Positions 32,728-44,334 are shown, counted from the stretch's first letter. The stretch: 64,000 nt of DNA from Hormiphora californensis (GCA_020137815.1 CM035361.1:1617024-1681023), one strand, 5' to 3'. Numbers and translations are program-made. Notes: generated from the sequence alone by a model not told the origin.

Positions 32728-35393
32728 ATGATGAAAGAGAGTAGTAAGCACGTGACATTTGTCTCGGGGCCATCCCTGCGACCCTCTAGGAAGCAGGACA
32801 GTGCCCAGACTAGGGAGGTTCAGAGGAGGATTGATAAATGCAAATCAGCCGGGGATGCCAGGTATATAATTGGAGTTGATCTATGAAAACTAATAGAAAA
32901 CATCTCGTTTTCTATTCAAAATGATTATCTTTTCTTCAAGAATTCTGAAATGTGTGAGAGACAAATGGAAATTTGGTGAATGGTTGTCATTGACAAGTTG
33001 ACTCTATTCCTTTCTCACTCTCTTTGAATTACCTATTCGTGACAAATTGAATTTAAGGAAATTAACTTCGTCGTCCTGCTCCTTCATAAAACCTTCTCTC
33101 TCTCCCAGGATTGAGCTGATGGATCTCTCTCTCACAGAGATCCCTCCGACCATCTCGGGGCTAGCCAACCTAACAACTCTCTGCATCTATAAGAACAAGC
33201 TCAGTACCCTGCCCCCTGAGATAGCCAAGTTGTCCAATCTGACCACCATTCTGGCAAGTGAGAACTCATTCACCACCCTACCCGGGGAGATGAAGAATTT
33301 GAAGAAGGTGAGGATACTGTGCCTTTTTTCAGGAACCGAACGACACAAGTAAACAACCAATCAGAACTCGTTATTTAGGTCACGTGACTGGTTATCAGCC
33401 AATCAGTGACCAGTATTTCCTGATTCTGTCGGTTCCTGGTGAGGTGACTTGCTTTGTTCTAACCCTTCTTTACATTTGGAGAGAGGGTCGAACAAGGCTG
33501 CCACTTGGTTTTATTAGTCAGCCGCGGTAGTATACATACCGGGGTTTTCTCAAGTTTAGTAATTTGTATAACCCTCTGCATTTTATCCCTACAACTCCTA
33601 CAACTCCTACAATCTTTACAATTCCCTAAAGTTTTATAATTCCAGGTTGAAATTATAGATCTGCGTCACAGTAAACTAACGGCTGTTCCGCCTGTCATCT
33701 ACGAACTGGAATCCCTAAAAAAGTTGATGATCAGTTATAATAAGCTAACCAGCTGTGTCGAAGATTTGGGGAAGTTACGGAATTTAAAATCTCTGATTTT
33801 AATTGAGAACAAATTGGAGACATTGCCGGAGAGCATCGGAGAGCTGCGGTGTCTGGAATTACTAGATGTTGCTAAAAACCAACTAACAGTGAGTACTGTA
33901 CACAATATTGTACACACAAAATGTACACTTGTCCTAGACTTTAAACGGAAAACCCCCGGTTGGAATAATATGTAATATTGTATTGTAATATTGTATTGCA
34001 ATGTTTGCTAATATTGTATTCCGTGCGTTTCAGGTGTTACCAAATAGTATAGTTCAGTGCACCCAATTGTCCCAGTTAGTGGTGAAATACAACAAGCTTG
34101 AAACACTACCAGAGGGCTTGGGAAAACTTAAAAATCTTGTAAGTAGTTTTTTCAGGCTACGATTTGATTCGAGTTTGTATATTGTATTTCTAAAATATAT
34201 TTATTGTTTCTAGTTCTACAAACTACGTGTTTAGAACTAACCAAAGGAATGTCATACAGTTAGATCAGTCTCCTGAGAACTAATCAGAGTGTTATACAGG
34301 TGCGGCTAAATGTGATGGGGAACAAGTTGATATCCCTTCCTGCAAGTATTTGTGCGTGTGTGAAACTCAAGGACCTGGTGTTGGATGAGAACAGACTAAC
34401 AACCCTTCCTAAAGGTCTTCTGACGTCACTAACTCTACTGGATAGTATTGAGTTGTCTCGAAACTCATTCCCCAGCATCCCCTCAGATGGTTAGTGAGAG
34501 ATTTAGCAGATTTAAATTTAAATTGTGGCAGTTAAAGTTGTGGTTAGTAGGATATTTAACAGATCCAAGTTGTGATAAATCTAGGAAATTGAAAGTTGAT
34601 AACCTATGTTTTACCTCTTTCATTCCCTTGTTTGATCCTATCTCCCAACTTTTCCCAATAATTAGCCCCCATTCTAGTAACAATCACCCCCATGCAGGTC
34701 CGAACAGTTTCAAGAACATCACAAACATCAATCTGGAGAAGAATAAGATCAACATAATCCCATACGGGGTGTTCAGCCTCGCTAAAAACCTCGTCAAACT
34801 AAACCTTAACGACATCGGTCTAACAAACCTCCCCTTTGACATGGGCGAATGGGTGACGTTAGTGGAGTTAAACCTGGCGTATAATCAACTAAAGAGCATC
34901 CCCGAGGACATTCAGTGTTTGAGAGAGCTCGCTCATCTGACCCTTAGCCACAATCAGTTGGAGTTTCTGCCTAAGGGTATTGGGCACCTTAGGAAACTGA
35001 AGGTGTTGGAGTGTGATGGAAACCAACTCAGAACTCTACCCCCTGAGATTGGGTATCTGTTGGAACTGGAGAAAGTTGAACTTACAAAGCAACATGTTGG
35101 GTTCTATTCCCCCACAAATCGGATCTCTGTATCGGCTTGGTGAACTGAATGTCAGTGAGAACTGTCTGAAACTTCTACCGGAGGAAATTGGACATTTGGG
35201 GAAACTAAAAAAGTTGTTAATTAACAATAATTCACTGCTCCAGAACCTACCTGTCAAGTTGACCATGTGTTCGGAGTTGAACTATTTGAATATTGAGAAT
35301 TGTCCGCTGTATGAGATTCCCAGTGAGTTTGTCCAGGGTGGACCACAGAATGTTCTTTATTACCTCACTTCAATTAGCCCCTACCACACTTAG
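32728..35393 (+). CDS. SHOC2: SHOC2-like leucine-rich repeat protein, copy A (one frameshift)
   Basis: Exons are 32728-32861, 33109-33307, 33646-33888, 34034-34138, 34300-34489 and 34698-35393, all GT-AG with compatible phases, giving about 521 residues. SHOC2 is a scaffold that joins PP1 catalytic subunit and MRAS to dephosphorylate RAF. The N-terminus has KHVTF, a PP1-docking RVxF-type motif, followed by a helix VQRRIDKCK. LRRs of about 23 residues follow (CIYKNKLSTLPPEIAKLSNL and so on). The C-terminal cap IENCPLYEIPSEFVQGGP matches the SHOC2 cap. In the last exon the frame shifts at 35072-35074, where GAGAAAGTTG has one A more than the LRR consensus needs. Downstream LRRs are intact in the new frame. 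This is either a sequencing error or a lesion. Confidence 0.88.
33331..33438. mobile_element. Small MITE, first of two copies
   Basis: The 108-bp element starts AGGAACCGAACGACACAAG and ends CTGTCGGTTCCTG, so its ends are inverted repeats. It lies in SHOC2 copy A intron 2. A second copy in the opposite orientation is at 55110-55216. Confidence 0.75.
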
Positions 35394-36055
35394 TTGTCGT
35401 TGTGTTTGTGTCTGTGTCTGTTTGTGTGTTTGTTTGTTTGTGTGTGACGTATTTGTGTGTACGGGGATGTTGTTGTTTTTGTTGTTTTAGCCCTCCCCCC
35501 CCCTATCTCTCTGCCCCCTATCTCTCTGCCCCATATCTCTGTCCCCCCATCCGATCTCTCTGCCAATATCTCTCTGTCCCCTCCTATCTCCCTGCCCCTA
35601 TCTCTCTGTCCATCCCCGATCTCTCGCTCTCTGTCCCTCCCATATCTCTCTGCCACCTCCCCTATCTCTCTGTCCCCCCATATCTCTCTGCCACCTCCCC
35701 TATCTCTCTGTCCCCCCATATCTCTCTGTCTCCTCCCATCTCTCTGTCCCCCCTAATCTACTAAAACTTTCGAAGTAACTGAAGTAAGTAATCCCTATCT
35801 TTCTGTCCCCGCTATCTCTCTGTCCCCTCCCCTATCTCTCTGCCCCTATCTCTCTGTCACCTCCCATCCCTCTCTGTCCCCTATCTCTCTGTCCCCTCCC
35901 CTATCTCTCTGCCCCTATCTCTCTGTCCCTCCCCTCCCTCTCTGTCCCCTCCCCTATCTCTCTGTCCCTATCTCTCTATCCCCTCCCCTCTCCCTCTGCA
36001 TGACAGACCAGGTTTCAGCATGTTATTTAATTGGGGGTCTTGTGTAAAATCTGAC

Positions 36056-36211
36056 GTTACAGTAGTGCTCCGTCATATTGGCCAACCCGCCTTTGTCTAC
36101 GACGTAATCCACAACGTCTCAGACGTAGTCCGCTAACACTGAATGGACGTAGTGGACCGTGTTGTGAACGGCGCTGTGCGGCCGGCCAATATGACGAAGC
36201 ACAACTGTTAC
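36056..36211. mobile_element. MITE with ends GTTACAGTAGTGCTCCGTCA
   Basis: The left end GTTACAGTAGTGCTCCGTCA and the segment ATATTGGCC are mirrored on the right by GGCCAATATGACG and AGCACAACTGTTAC. Length is about 156 bases, with no coding content. Confidence 0.75.
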
Positions 36212-36444
36212 TATACCATACATGTGTCAACACATCTTTATCACTAGGAATTTAATCGCTGCCAGTCCATATGTTATATATGGCTTTAATATCTTGATCT
36301 TGCTCTATTGTCAAGTATTGACATGCTCCCTCTTGTTGGGGTATCCAGTATATCAAAGATAACCCCGCGTTTGACAGTTGATATATATAATTTAACTGAC
36401 ATTGTTAAAAGGTGACTAGTAGTAGAAACTAATAATAAATTATA

Positions 36445-36504
36445 CAGGGTGTTCATAATAAACCTTTACAAGCTCGTTTGATCTGTAATATAGTGAACAC
36501 CCTG
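36445..36504. mobile_element. Short TA-flanked MITE
   Basis: The ends CAGGGTGTTCA and TGAACACCCTG are flanked by TA. They are nearly the ends of the hairpin element at 1928-2564, so the two belong to one Tc1/mariner-like family. Confidence 0.75.
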
Positions 36505-36802
36505 TATATAATTTAACTTGGATCTCTAGTAGAAACTAACATATATATCTGACAAGATGGCATGGTGCATTGTTTTATTTCATGTATATTTTTGTAACTG
36601 AGGGTTTTATAGTTTTTGTATTGCAACTACCTACAAAACTCAATATATATATATATTCTCTGTCTGTATATAATACGGTGTGAACTAATGATAAAGTGGG
36701 CATGGAAACTGGAGAGTTGTGTTTAGAAAGCTGATTTAGCTTGTTTACTCAACAAGTTTTAGCTTCATTTAAAACAAGTTGTGCCTTTTTGTAAAAAAGG
36801 GG

Positions 36803-37432
36803 GGGGTCCAGCCCTAAAAAAAGCTAAAGGTACCCTGATTTTGGTCGATAGCGTTTTTTATTTTAGCTTTTTTTAGCTTTTTTTAGCTTTTTTTAGCCCT
36901 ACTTTTTATGTTTTTTCAGCATTCATCTTGACACTTTTCCATTAAATTTTCATCCTTCCGGACGTCTATTGACTGCATTTGTTCATCTCCTGCACATTTT
37001 TTACCATAATCTACCGTTTATGTCCATACATAGCAATTTCTGTATCCACCCCTACTGCCATTTTCTGGAGACATTTTTTCGATAAAAATATTATTCAAAT
37101 TTGATAAAAATAGTTTTAAAAAAGTTCAAAAAACGTTATAAAACGTTATAATAAAAGTTTAAAAAATTTGGCGTCAGCGGGATTCGAACCTATATGAATC
37201 CACTAAAAACTCAATTTTAGCTTTTTTTAGCTTTTTTTAGCTTTTTTAGCCTTAAAAAAGCTAAAAAAAGCTAAATAAAGCTAAATAAAGCTAAAAAAAG
37301 CTAAAAAAAGCTAAAAAAAGCTAAAAAAAAGCTAAAAAAAGCTAAAAAAAAGCTAAAAAAAGGCTAAAAAAAGCTAAAGGTACCCTGATTTTGGCCGTTA
37401 GCTTAGCTTTTTTTAGGGCTGGACCCCCCCCC
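36803..37432. mobile_element. Element with AGCTTTTTT-rich interior and GGGGGTCCAGCCCT ends
   Basis: The inverted ends GGGGGGGTCCAGCCCTAAAA and TTTTAGGGCTGGACCCCCCC enclose multiple AGCTTTTTTT and AGCTAAAAAA runs. A tRNA-like B box (GGTTCGAATCC on the minus strand) lies at about 37186-37200. The segment AAGGTACCCTGATTTTGG occurs in direct orientation near both ends. Confidence 0.65.
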
Positions 37433-37864
37433 AAAAAAGGATTATTTTTGGGAGTTTTCTGATTTTTAGGAGCTGCAATTGAATGGATTGAGACGCAGTC
37501 AGTTTTGACACGCGTGATAGTGTGTTTCCAGCGCGTCAATTGATAAGTCTGTTTAGCATTTTTCTCGTTTGAAATTCTGCGTTTTATTTTCGCATGCAAT
37601 GCCCATATATAACTCCCTGAATTAACTCCCTGAATTTTATCCCTCTCTCTTTACATCTCCCCTTTCTCTAACTCATTTTCCCCTTTTCATTTCTTTTTCA
37701 TTCCCTCAATCCATCTCCCTACGTCTCCCTATGTATTGCAATTCTATCAGTTATATATTCTGAAGATCACCCGAGACAAATATTTGACGTCAGGACCTCC
37801 CTCCCTGTTTTATGTCTCAGGCCACTATAAACTGTCTCGCTTTCTCTATCACCAACCCTCTGTG

Positions 37865-37955
<91 letters not shown>

Positions 37956-38473
37956 GGCCCATAAACTATCACTCTCAACAGTCAACCTATCAACTTTTAG
38001 TCTCGCATTCTATCTCCTCCCCATCACGCACACATGCTGTATAATAAGTCTCATTTTGACTTCTTTAGCTCTGTGCTATTCCCTGTACTTCTGTAGTGGC
38101 CCTAACCCCAATCTTAGCCTCCCTCTTCCCCATACTTCCCTATACTTCTGTAGTGGCCCTCTTCTCTCTGTAGTGACCCCTGTGTGGTACCCCAATCTAA
38201 ACCCATCTTCCCTCTGTAGTGACCCCTGTGTGGTACCCCAATCTAAACCTCCCTCTTCTCCCCTATTTTAGCAAGGTATGCTTCACTCTCCGTAGTACCT
38301 CAGTGTACCAGCTCCACTATCCAGCAGTACCAGCTCCACTATCCAGCAGCTGCAGTATAGTGTACCAGAGTGGAGAAGTGTACCAGTAGTACCACTACCA
38401 CTCACAGCTCCGATCCAGTACCTCCCACCAGCAGTACCACTACCACTACCAGTAGTGTACCAGCTGTAGTATC

Positions 38474-41400
38474 ATGTCGTCTAAGCATGTCAAGTTCTTC
38501 CCGGTACCTGGATTCAAGAAGGCCCCTACTGTCAAGAAGACCCCTTCATTCAAGTAGGGCTAACTGTATACTTGCTTCTACTTCATGTCGATAAAATATT
38601 TGTATATTTCAATTAGTTGATAAATAGCTCCAATTTTTAATTAGCTAATTAGTTTCCCTTGCTTTAATTAGCATCCTCTCCTCCTTAGTAAGTCTGATAT
38701 CCGATCTGAGCTGTCAAGGCGGTTAGAACGATGTAAAGAAGGGCAACTGACAGGTATAAATACGATTACCCACTTCTCTGGCCACTACAACAGTTGTAGT
38801 ACAACTCTGGCTACTATAACTCTGGCTATTACAACTCTGGCTAGTAGCCACAGTTGTATACAACTCTGGCTACTAGGGGTGCAACTCTGGCTATTACGAA
38901 GTCCCGCTTATAGAAGAAATATAACGCCGTATTACACGTTATTATATCGTTGTCAGGGACGTATCCTTGGGAGAAGGTGTCGGACAGTGAGACGATAGGT
39001 GCTGTGATCGACAGAGTTCTTAAGAGGTTATACCAAGAGAGGACTGCAGTAGAGACCATGCAATTAGACAATAGACGTTCAGTCAGATGTGGTTGGCTTG
39101 GAGAGAGGATGTGGTCCCGATGGGATTCATGTGTTCAGCTGGCTGTCAGAGTATTGGCTTGACCCATTTTCGTTTCTCGCATGAGAACTGTGGTCAAAGC
39201 ATTGGCCTGACAGTCAGCTGGAGAAGCCTGTACGATATGGGGGAGAGAATGGTTGGCTTCATTCTATCCCTGAGACCAAAGCAGGCCTGATCTTATATTG
39301 AATTCTCGCGAGAGATAAAGACGGTGAACTGGTGGGATCAGCTTATTTGTCCTGCTAATGGTTGGAAGTGTTTCAACATAGCAATGGAGGTTGGGTCTCG
39401 GGGTCAGGTAGCGGACAGCCTGACTAGATCAGCTTCCAGGCGAGGGTTCAGAGGTAGGGGACCGAGGAAACTGGTGAAGGATACGGGGAGAGATGCTGCT
39501 CGCTGTTCCATGTGGAACTACTTCCTGTCGGGCGTCGGCGAAGAAGGAGTGGGAGTACATGAAAGTGGAGTAGTTGAATCAGTGGACCCCAGTCCATACA
39601 TTTATTCATTCCGGACAACTGGGTATAGATCGAACGGTGGTCTCAGATTATCAAGATTGCCGGGGCGCCTGGCTTAGTAACTTGTGTACCCGCACCGAAT
39701 TAAGGCCAGAGGGGGGGTCCGGGGTATAAAAAGTCACTTTCGGTCTCTGGTCTGGCTCGAAGAGCCGGACCAGATGATGTGCTCAGAATCGATTTTTTTG
39801 CACCGTCTTGGAGAAAAGTGAGGTTAACTTTTGTCCAAAATTCAATGTTATCCTCATTTATTCATGAACCACAATTGCTGAGAAGCTAAATTTAGTACTG
39901 AATGATAGATCTAGTTACAAGGTCAACTTAAAAGAAGTTTCAGACCTCTACACCTAAAGGTTGGAAAATTATCTGAGGTTAACTTGATCCCCGAAAACTA
40001 TGTTTTTCTTGAATAGCTCGGGTGAAACGATGTCAGGTTTACGGCTGATGAGTTCGATCTGAGTCTCCGTTTCTGGCGAGTATCCGCTGTCCACGTTTAC
40101 TATCTTAGTAGACGGCCGACAGCGGGTCTCGGTCTTTCCGCTGTTGTTGTCAGAGCTCTTGGTGTTGTTAGGTGCGGAGGTTGCTGTAGTGGCGGGATTC
40201 GATTCCTTGGGGTTGGCCTGGAAGCAATCACCATGTTCTCAACTTATCAGTACAGAGCACTTTATCCAGCAAACCAATAACCTATTACCTAACTCGTGTA
40301 TATTAATGCGTGTAGTGTGTACCTAGCTACCTATCACCTAATGAGTCGGTGTTCTGTTGCATACATAGGCGGGGTCGTTTGGTAGCCAGAGATGCACTCC
40401 TAGTAGCCAGAGTTGTGTACAACTGTGGCTACTAGCCAGAGTTGTAGTAGCCAGAATTGTAGTAGCCAGAGTTGTAGTGGCCAGAGAAGTGGGTCACCTA
40501 TAAATACACAGTGTCAATCACACAGTGTGTGATTCACTGAGTGTGTGATTCACTGAATGTGTGATTCACACAGTAACCACATCGCATAGTAACCACACAG
40601 TGTGATAACCTTTGTGATTCACACAGTGTGATTTTTTGGATCCTCCCCGTGCTATTAGTAATCCCCCTCTCTATGAACTATGAAGTTAGTAATAACTAAA
40701 CAAGTAATCCCCCTCTCCAATTGCAGGTTTAGAGCTTCCCTCAGTAATCCCCCTCCCCCAATTGCAGGTTTAGATTTGAGTAACCTGGTGCTTCGTGAAC
40801 TTCCCTCAGCCACCCTACACTTCAAAAACATCACCGAGATGTTTGTCTATAAGAACAAGTTGTCCACTTTCCCCGCCGAGATATACAGGTTTGTTTGTTT
40901 GTTTGTTTGTTTGTTTGTTTGTTTGTTTGTTTGTTTGTTTGTTTGTTTGTTTGTTTAGGAACCTGGGTCTTGGGATACTGGGTTCCCCCTTATCTGATCT
41001 TGGTCTTTCTGATAGAGATATTTAAATGTGTAATACAGGTAGAGAGAACCAAATTAAGACTAATAACTCCCTCTTGTCAACTCTTGACAGAACTCTTCGC
41101 TTGTCACCATGGTAACCTGTCACCATGGCAACCCCCCTTCGTCTGAGAGTTCTCGATATTATATATAGGCAAAGTGATAGGAATTAATATGCTGGGAAAA
41201 TATATTACAGTCGGACCCCGATTTAACGGCCCCCGATTTAGCGGCACCCCGATTTAACGGCACCATAATCTTCCCCCGATATAGAAAATTAACAGTATTT
41301 GACCCCGATTTAGCGGACACCCCGATTTAACGGACAAAACCCTTTCCCCCAAGGGTGCCGTTAAATCGGGGTCCGACTGTAGTTAAGTCTCCGTGTTACG

Positions 41401-43071
41401 TCGCCATTTAAAGCGCCCCTAAACTGTTTTAATATTACTGAACTAAACAGTGTTAATGTTTTAATGTTACTAAACCCTTTCAGGCTGTGTAATTTAAGGA
41501 CGATAGGAGCGGCAGAAAATAACATAACAGACCTTCCCGCTGAGATGGCTCAACTTCGAAAACTGGAGGTCCTAGACCTGAGGTATGTACATTGTACAAT
41601 GTACAATGTACTTATTTACTGTACAATGTACAATGCACAATTTGTACATTGTACAGTAAATAAGTTGAATAATCGGTTTGATTCCGGCCCTCGCCAGATA
41701 TTTTTAGTCCTGATCAGATCTCATTCATTATAGCTGAATTATTATTCTCAAATTTATTGATGAGGGTTTTAAAGACAAAAAAGTAATTTTAAACTAAAAC
41801 AATTCCTTTGCAGGCACAACAAGCTAACTGATATTCCGGCTGTGATCTACCGAATAACTTCCCTCCGAAAACTCTTTCTAAACTTCAACAAACTCACTTC
41901 CATAGCTCCAGAGATAGGCTGCCTGAGTGAGCTGCGATCTCTAACCCTCAATGACAACAGGATCACATCTCTACCTGACACCATCGGTGATCTATCTAAC
42001 CTTGATCTACTGGACTGTGCAAAGAATCACCTGACTGAGCTCCCACTAACGATTGTGTGTTGCAGGAGCATGTCTCAGTTGGTGTTGAAATACAATAAAC
42101 TAACAGAGATACCCCTGAGAATTGGGGATTTAAAGAGATTGTGCCGGTTGAATCTGTCTGGTAATAAACTAGTATCACTCCCAGAGAGTATTACTCAGTG
42201 TACTCTCCTCTCAGATCTAGTACTCAGTGAAAATAAACTCAGTTCAGTGCCGGTGCACCTTCTACAAAAGTTATCCCAGATCACATCGTTTTCAATATCC
42301 CGAAACGAATTCACAGCTGTCCCCTCCACGTCCCCCGATTGTTATAAGAACATCCAAGTTCTGAATCTCCAGGGGAATAAGATCCGGATTATACCACATG
42401 GGATCTTCAAGAAGGCCCCCAAACTTATCAAGTTGAACCTGTCTAACATGGCCCTTCAGATGCTCCCATTTGATCTGGAGAGCTGGAGTGGAATTGTGGA
42501 GTTGAACATCTCTAACAACTCTCTAACCTCTCTCCCGGATGATATTGGCCACCTCACTGAGCTAGAGACACTGTGTCTCAGCTTTAATGCGATAGAGAGT
42601 TTACCTGTTACGATAGGAGGCCTAACAAAGGTCCGGGTACTGGATATAGAGAGTAACAGCCTGAAATCAATACCAATGGAAATTGAGTACATGTCCCTAC
42701 TGGAGAGGCTGAATTTGAAAGATAACCAACTTGCAGCACTGCCTCCTGAGATAGGTTACCTCTCCAACCTGTGGGACTTGAATCTCAGTGAAAATAATCT
42801 CCGGACCCTACCCAGTGAGATAGGGGAGTTGCGGAGTTTACAGCGGCTGAATCTGGCATCCAATACATTCCTGAACATGTTACCTGTCGAGATTATCAGG
42901 TGTTTCCTGTTGAACTACCTGAACTTGGAACATTGCCCACTTTATGATATACCCGCTCATGTGGTACAGGGTGGCCCCCAGGGTGTCCTTATTTACCTGA
43001 AGGAAATTGGACCATATTTTAACCGAGATATGATGGTGGAGTTTGAGGAAGATGATGAGTTGGTTTTATGA
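38474..43071 (+). CDS. SHOC2: SHOC2-like leucine-rich repeat protein, copy B
   Basis: Exons are 38474-38553, 38689-38753, 40768-40888, 41484-41582 and 41814-43071, and phases agree throughout, giving 540 residues. The N-terminus MSSKHVKFFPVPGF keeps the KxVxF PP1-docking motif. A helix RSELSRRLERCKEG and about 20 LRRs follow, then the cap LNLEHCPLYDIPAHVVQGGP as in SHOC2. It ends with an acidic tail, EFEEDDELVL. The last 1.26 kb are one exon, whereas copy A splits the same region into several, so introns were lost or gained after duplication. The LRRs of the copies are clearly diverged. Intron 2 contains a DNA transposon whose target duplication overlaps the 5' splice site, and intron 3 begins with a TTTG tract at its donor. 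The stop codon lies inside the first unit of a 29-bp array. Confidence 0.95.
38764..40498. mobile_element. DNA transposon with complex inverted ends and 9-bp target duplication
   Basis: Direct repeats TATAAATAC at 38755-38763 and 40499-40507 flank inverted ends that share ACCCACTTCTCTGGCCACTAC. Behind these are clusters of AACTCTGGCTACTA words, inverted between the two ends, over about 130 bases. The interior has short frames (38950-39162 and 39324-39677) that I cannot assign. An 8- to 9-bp duplication fits hAT, P or Mutator-like elements but does not decide among them. Confidence 0.75.
40680..40780 (+). repeat. Duplicated 3' splice site of SHOC2 copy B exon 3
   Basis: AATCCCCCTCTCCAATTGCAG followed by GTTTAGA is present at about 40707-40732 and again, 41 bases on, as the real acceptor ending at 40767. 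The upstream copy is out of frame with the exon, and a further partial CCCCCTCTC copy lies before it. Confidence 0.8.
40889..40957 (+). repeat. (GTTT)n tract starting at a 5' splice site
   Basis: The tetranucleotide run begins at the very GT donor of SHOC2 copy B exon 3. Confidence 0.93.
41208..41379. mobile_element. Tc1/mariner (pogo/Tigger-like) MITE
   Basis: The ends CAGTCGGACCCCGATTTAAC and GTTAAATCGGGGTCCGACTG are perfect inverted repeats with TA on both sides. The length is 172 bases and internal repeats of the same motif are present. It sits in SHOC2 copy B intron 3. Confidence 0.85.
41613..41735 (+). repeat. TGTACAATGTACAA hairpin and SINE 3' fragment
   Basis: Bases 41585-41664 form a near-perfect hairpin of GTACATTGTACA words. 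The following bases (GGCCCTCGCCAGATATTTTT, CCTGATCAGATCTCATT) match the 3' part of the tRNA-derived SINE at 57538-57664. Confidence 0.7.
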
Positions 43072-43915
43072 AGGAGCACTTCAGAATCTTGGTTTTATGA
43101 AGGAGCACTTCGGAGTGTTGGTTTTATGAAGGAGCACTTCGGAGTGTTGGTTTTATGAAGGAGCACTTCGGAGTGTTGGTTTTATGAAGGAGCACTTCGG
43201 AGTGTTGGTTTTATGAAGGAGCACTTCGGAGTGTTGGTTTCATGAAGGAGCACTTCGGAGTGTTGGTTTTATGAAGGAGCACTTCGGAGTGTTGGTTTTA
43301 TGAAGGAGCACTTCGGAGTGTTGGTTTTATGAAGGAGCACTTCGGAGTGTTGGTTTTATGAAGGAGCACTTCGGAGTGTTGGTTTTATGAAGGAGCACTT
43401 CGGAGTGTTGGTTTTATGAAGGAGCACTTCGGAGTGTTGGTTTTATGAAGGAGCACTTCAGATTGTTGGTTTTATGAAGGAGCACTTCGGAGTGTTGGTT
43501 TTATGAAGGAGCACTTCGGAGTGTTGGTTTTATGAAGGAGCACTTCGGAGTGTTGGTTTCATGAAGGAGCACTTCGGAGTGTTGGTTTTATGAAGGAGCA
43601 CTTCGGAGTGTTGGTTTTATGAAGGAGCACTTCGGAGTGTTGGTTTTATGAAGGAGCACTTCGGAATGTTGGTTTTATGAAGGAGCACTTCGGAGTGTTG
43701 GTTTCATGAAGGAGCACTTCGGAGTGTTGGTTTTATGAAGGAGCACTTCGGAGTGTTGGTTTTATGAAGGAGCACTTCGGAGTGTTGGTTTTATGAAGGA
43801 GCACTTCGGAGTGTTGGTTTTATGAAGGAGCACTTCGGAGTGTTGGTTTTATGAAGGAGCACTTCGGAGTGTTGGTTTTATGAAGGAGCACTTCGGAATG
43901 TTGGTTTTATGAAGC
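43056..43915 (+). repeat. 29-bp minisatellite seeded at the SHOC2 copy B stop codon
   Basis: About 29 copies of a 29-base unit made of TTGGTTTTATGAAGGAGCAC and TTCGGAGTG. The first unit contains the last codons and stop (TTG GTT TTA TGA) of SHOC2 copy B, so the array fills the presumed 3' UTR. On the reverse strand the unit contains TGCTCCTTCATAAAACCAA. Confidence 0.95.
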
Positions 43916-44334
43916 AACAGTCACATGTTTTGAGAGTGAGATGATAAATCTTTGTCATCTTTGTGAATAAGAGTACTAAATTATTGGCCTTTTTTCTTTT
44001 AGTACTACCGTTGTCTCTTTCGTCTTGTTAACTAACTTAACAGGTATAGCATGAAGATAAAATGTTGTGACTTGTTTGATTTTCTTTAAAAATATAGGAT
44101 ATTGCTGTCTGTAAACTTTTGCCCTAAATACATTGCAGTGTGCGTATTATTCTTATACTGCTTACATATATCAGAGAAAGTGTCTCACTGCTAATACATT
44201 GTATTACTCTCCGTTGCGAGAGCTGTGTGAGAAAATGTTTTATTTTTTCTGTTTTTAAAATAACGTTTTACTTCTTGTTTCCGAATTTCCCAAAATAACC
44301 TTTAAACATTTCCCTCTCTAGCTCTAGAGTGCTA
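43916..44334. other. AT-rich spacer between SHOC2 copy B and METTL18
   Basis: The spacer probably contains the end of the SHOC2 transcript and the METTL18 promoter. No clear signal is visible. Confidence 0.5.

Larger units (their letters stand above)
35394..38473. other. Intergenic between the SHOC2 paralogs: minisatellite and MITEs
   Basis: The region 35506-35998 is a pyrimidine minisatellite of CCCCTATCTCTCTGTCC-like units. MITEs at 36056-36211, 36445-36504 and 36803-37432 are listed separately. A pure CT tract lies at 37861-37952. Short tandem units of TACCAGCTCCACTATCCAGC occur at 38310-38350, just before copy B. No gene is seen. Confidence 0.75.

Noticed and set aside
38950-39677. Transposase or tyrosine recombinase inside the SHOC2 intron element
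   Set aside because: The two short frames have no catalytic signature that I can identify, so no class was assigned.
43056-43915. CRISPR array, because of 29-bp regular repeats here and at 63495-63860
   Set aside because: The linkers are identical within each array, there are no cas genes, and the host is a eukaryote.
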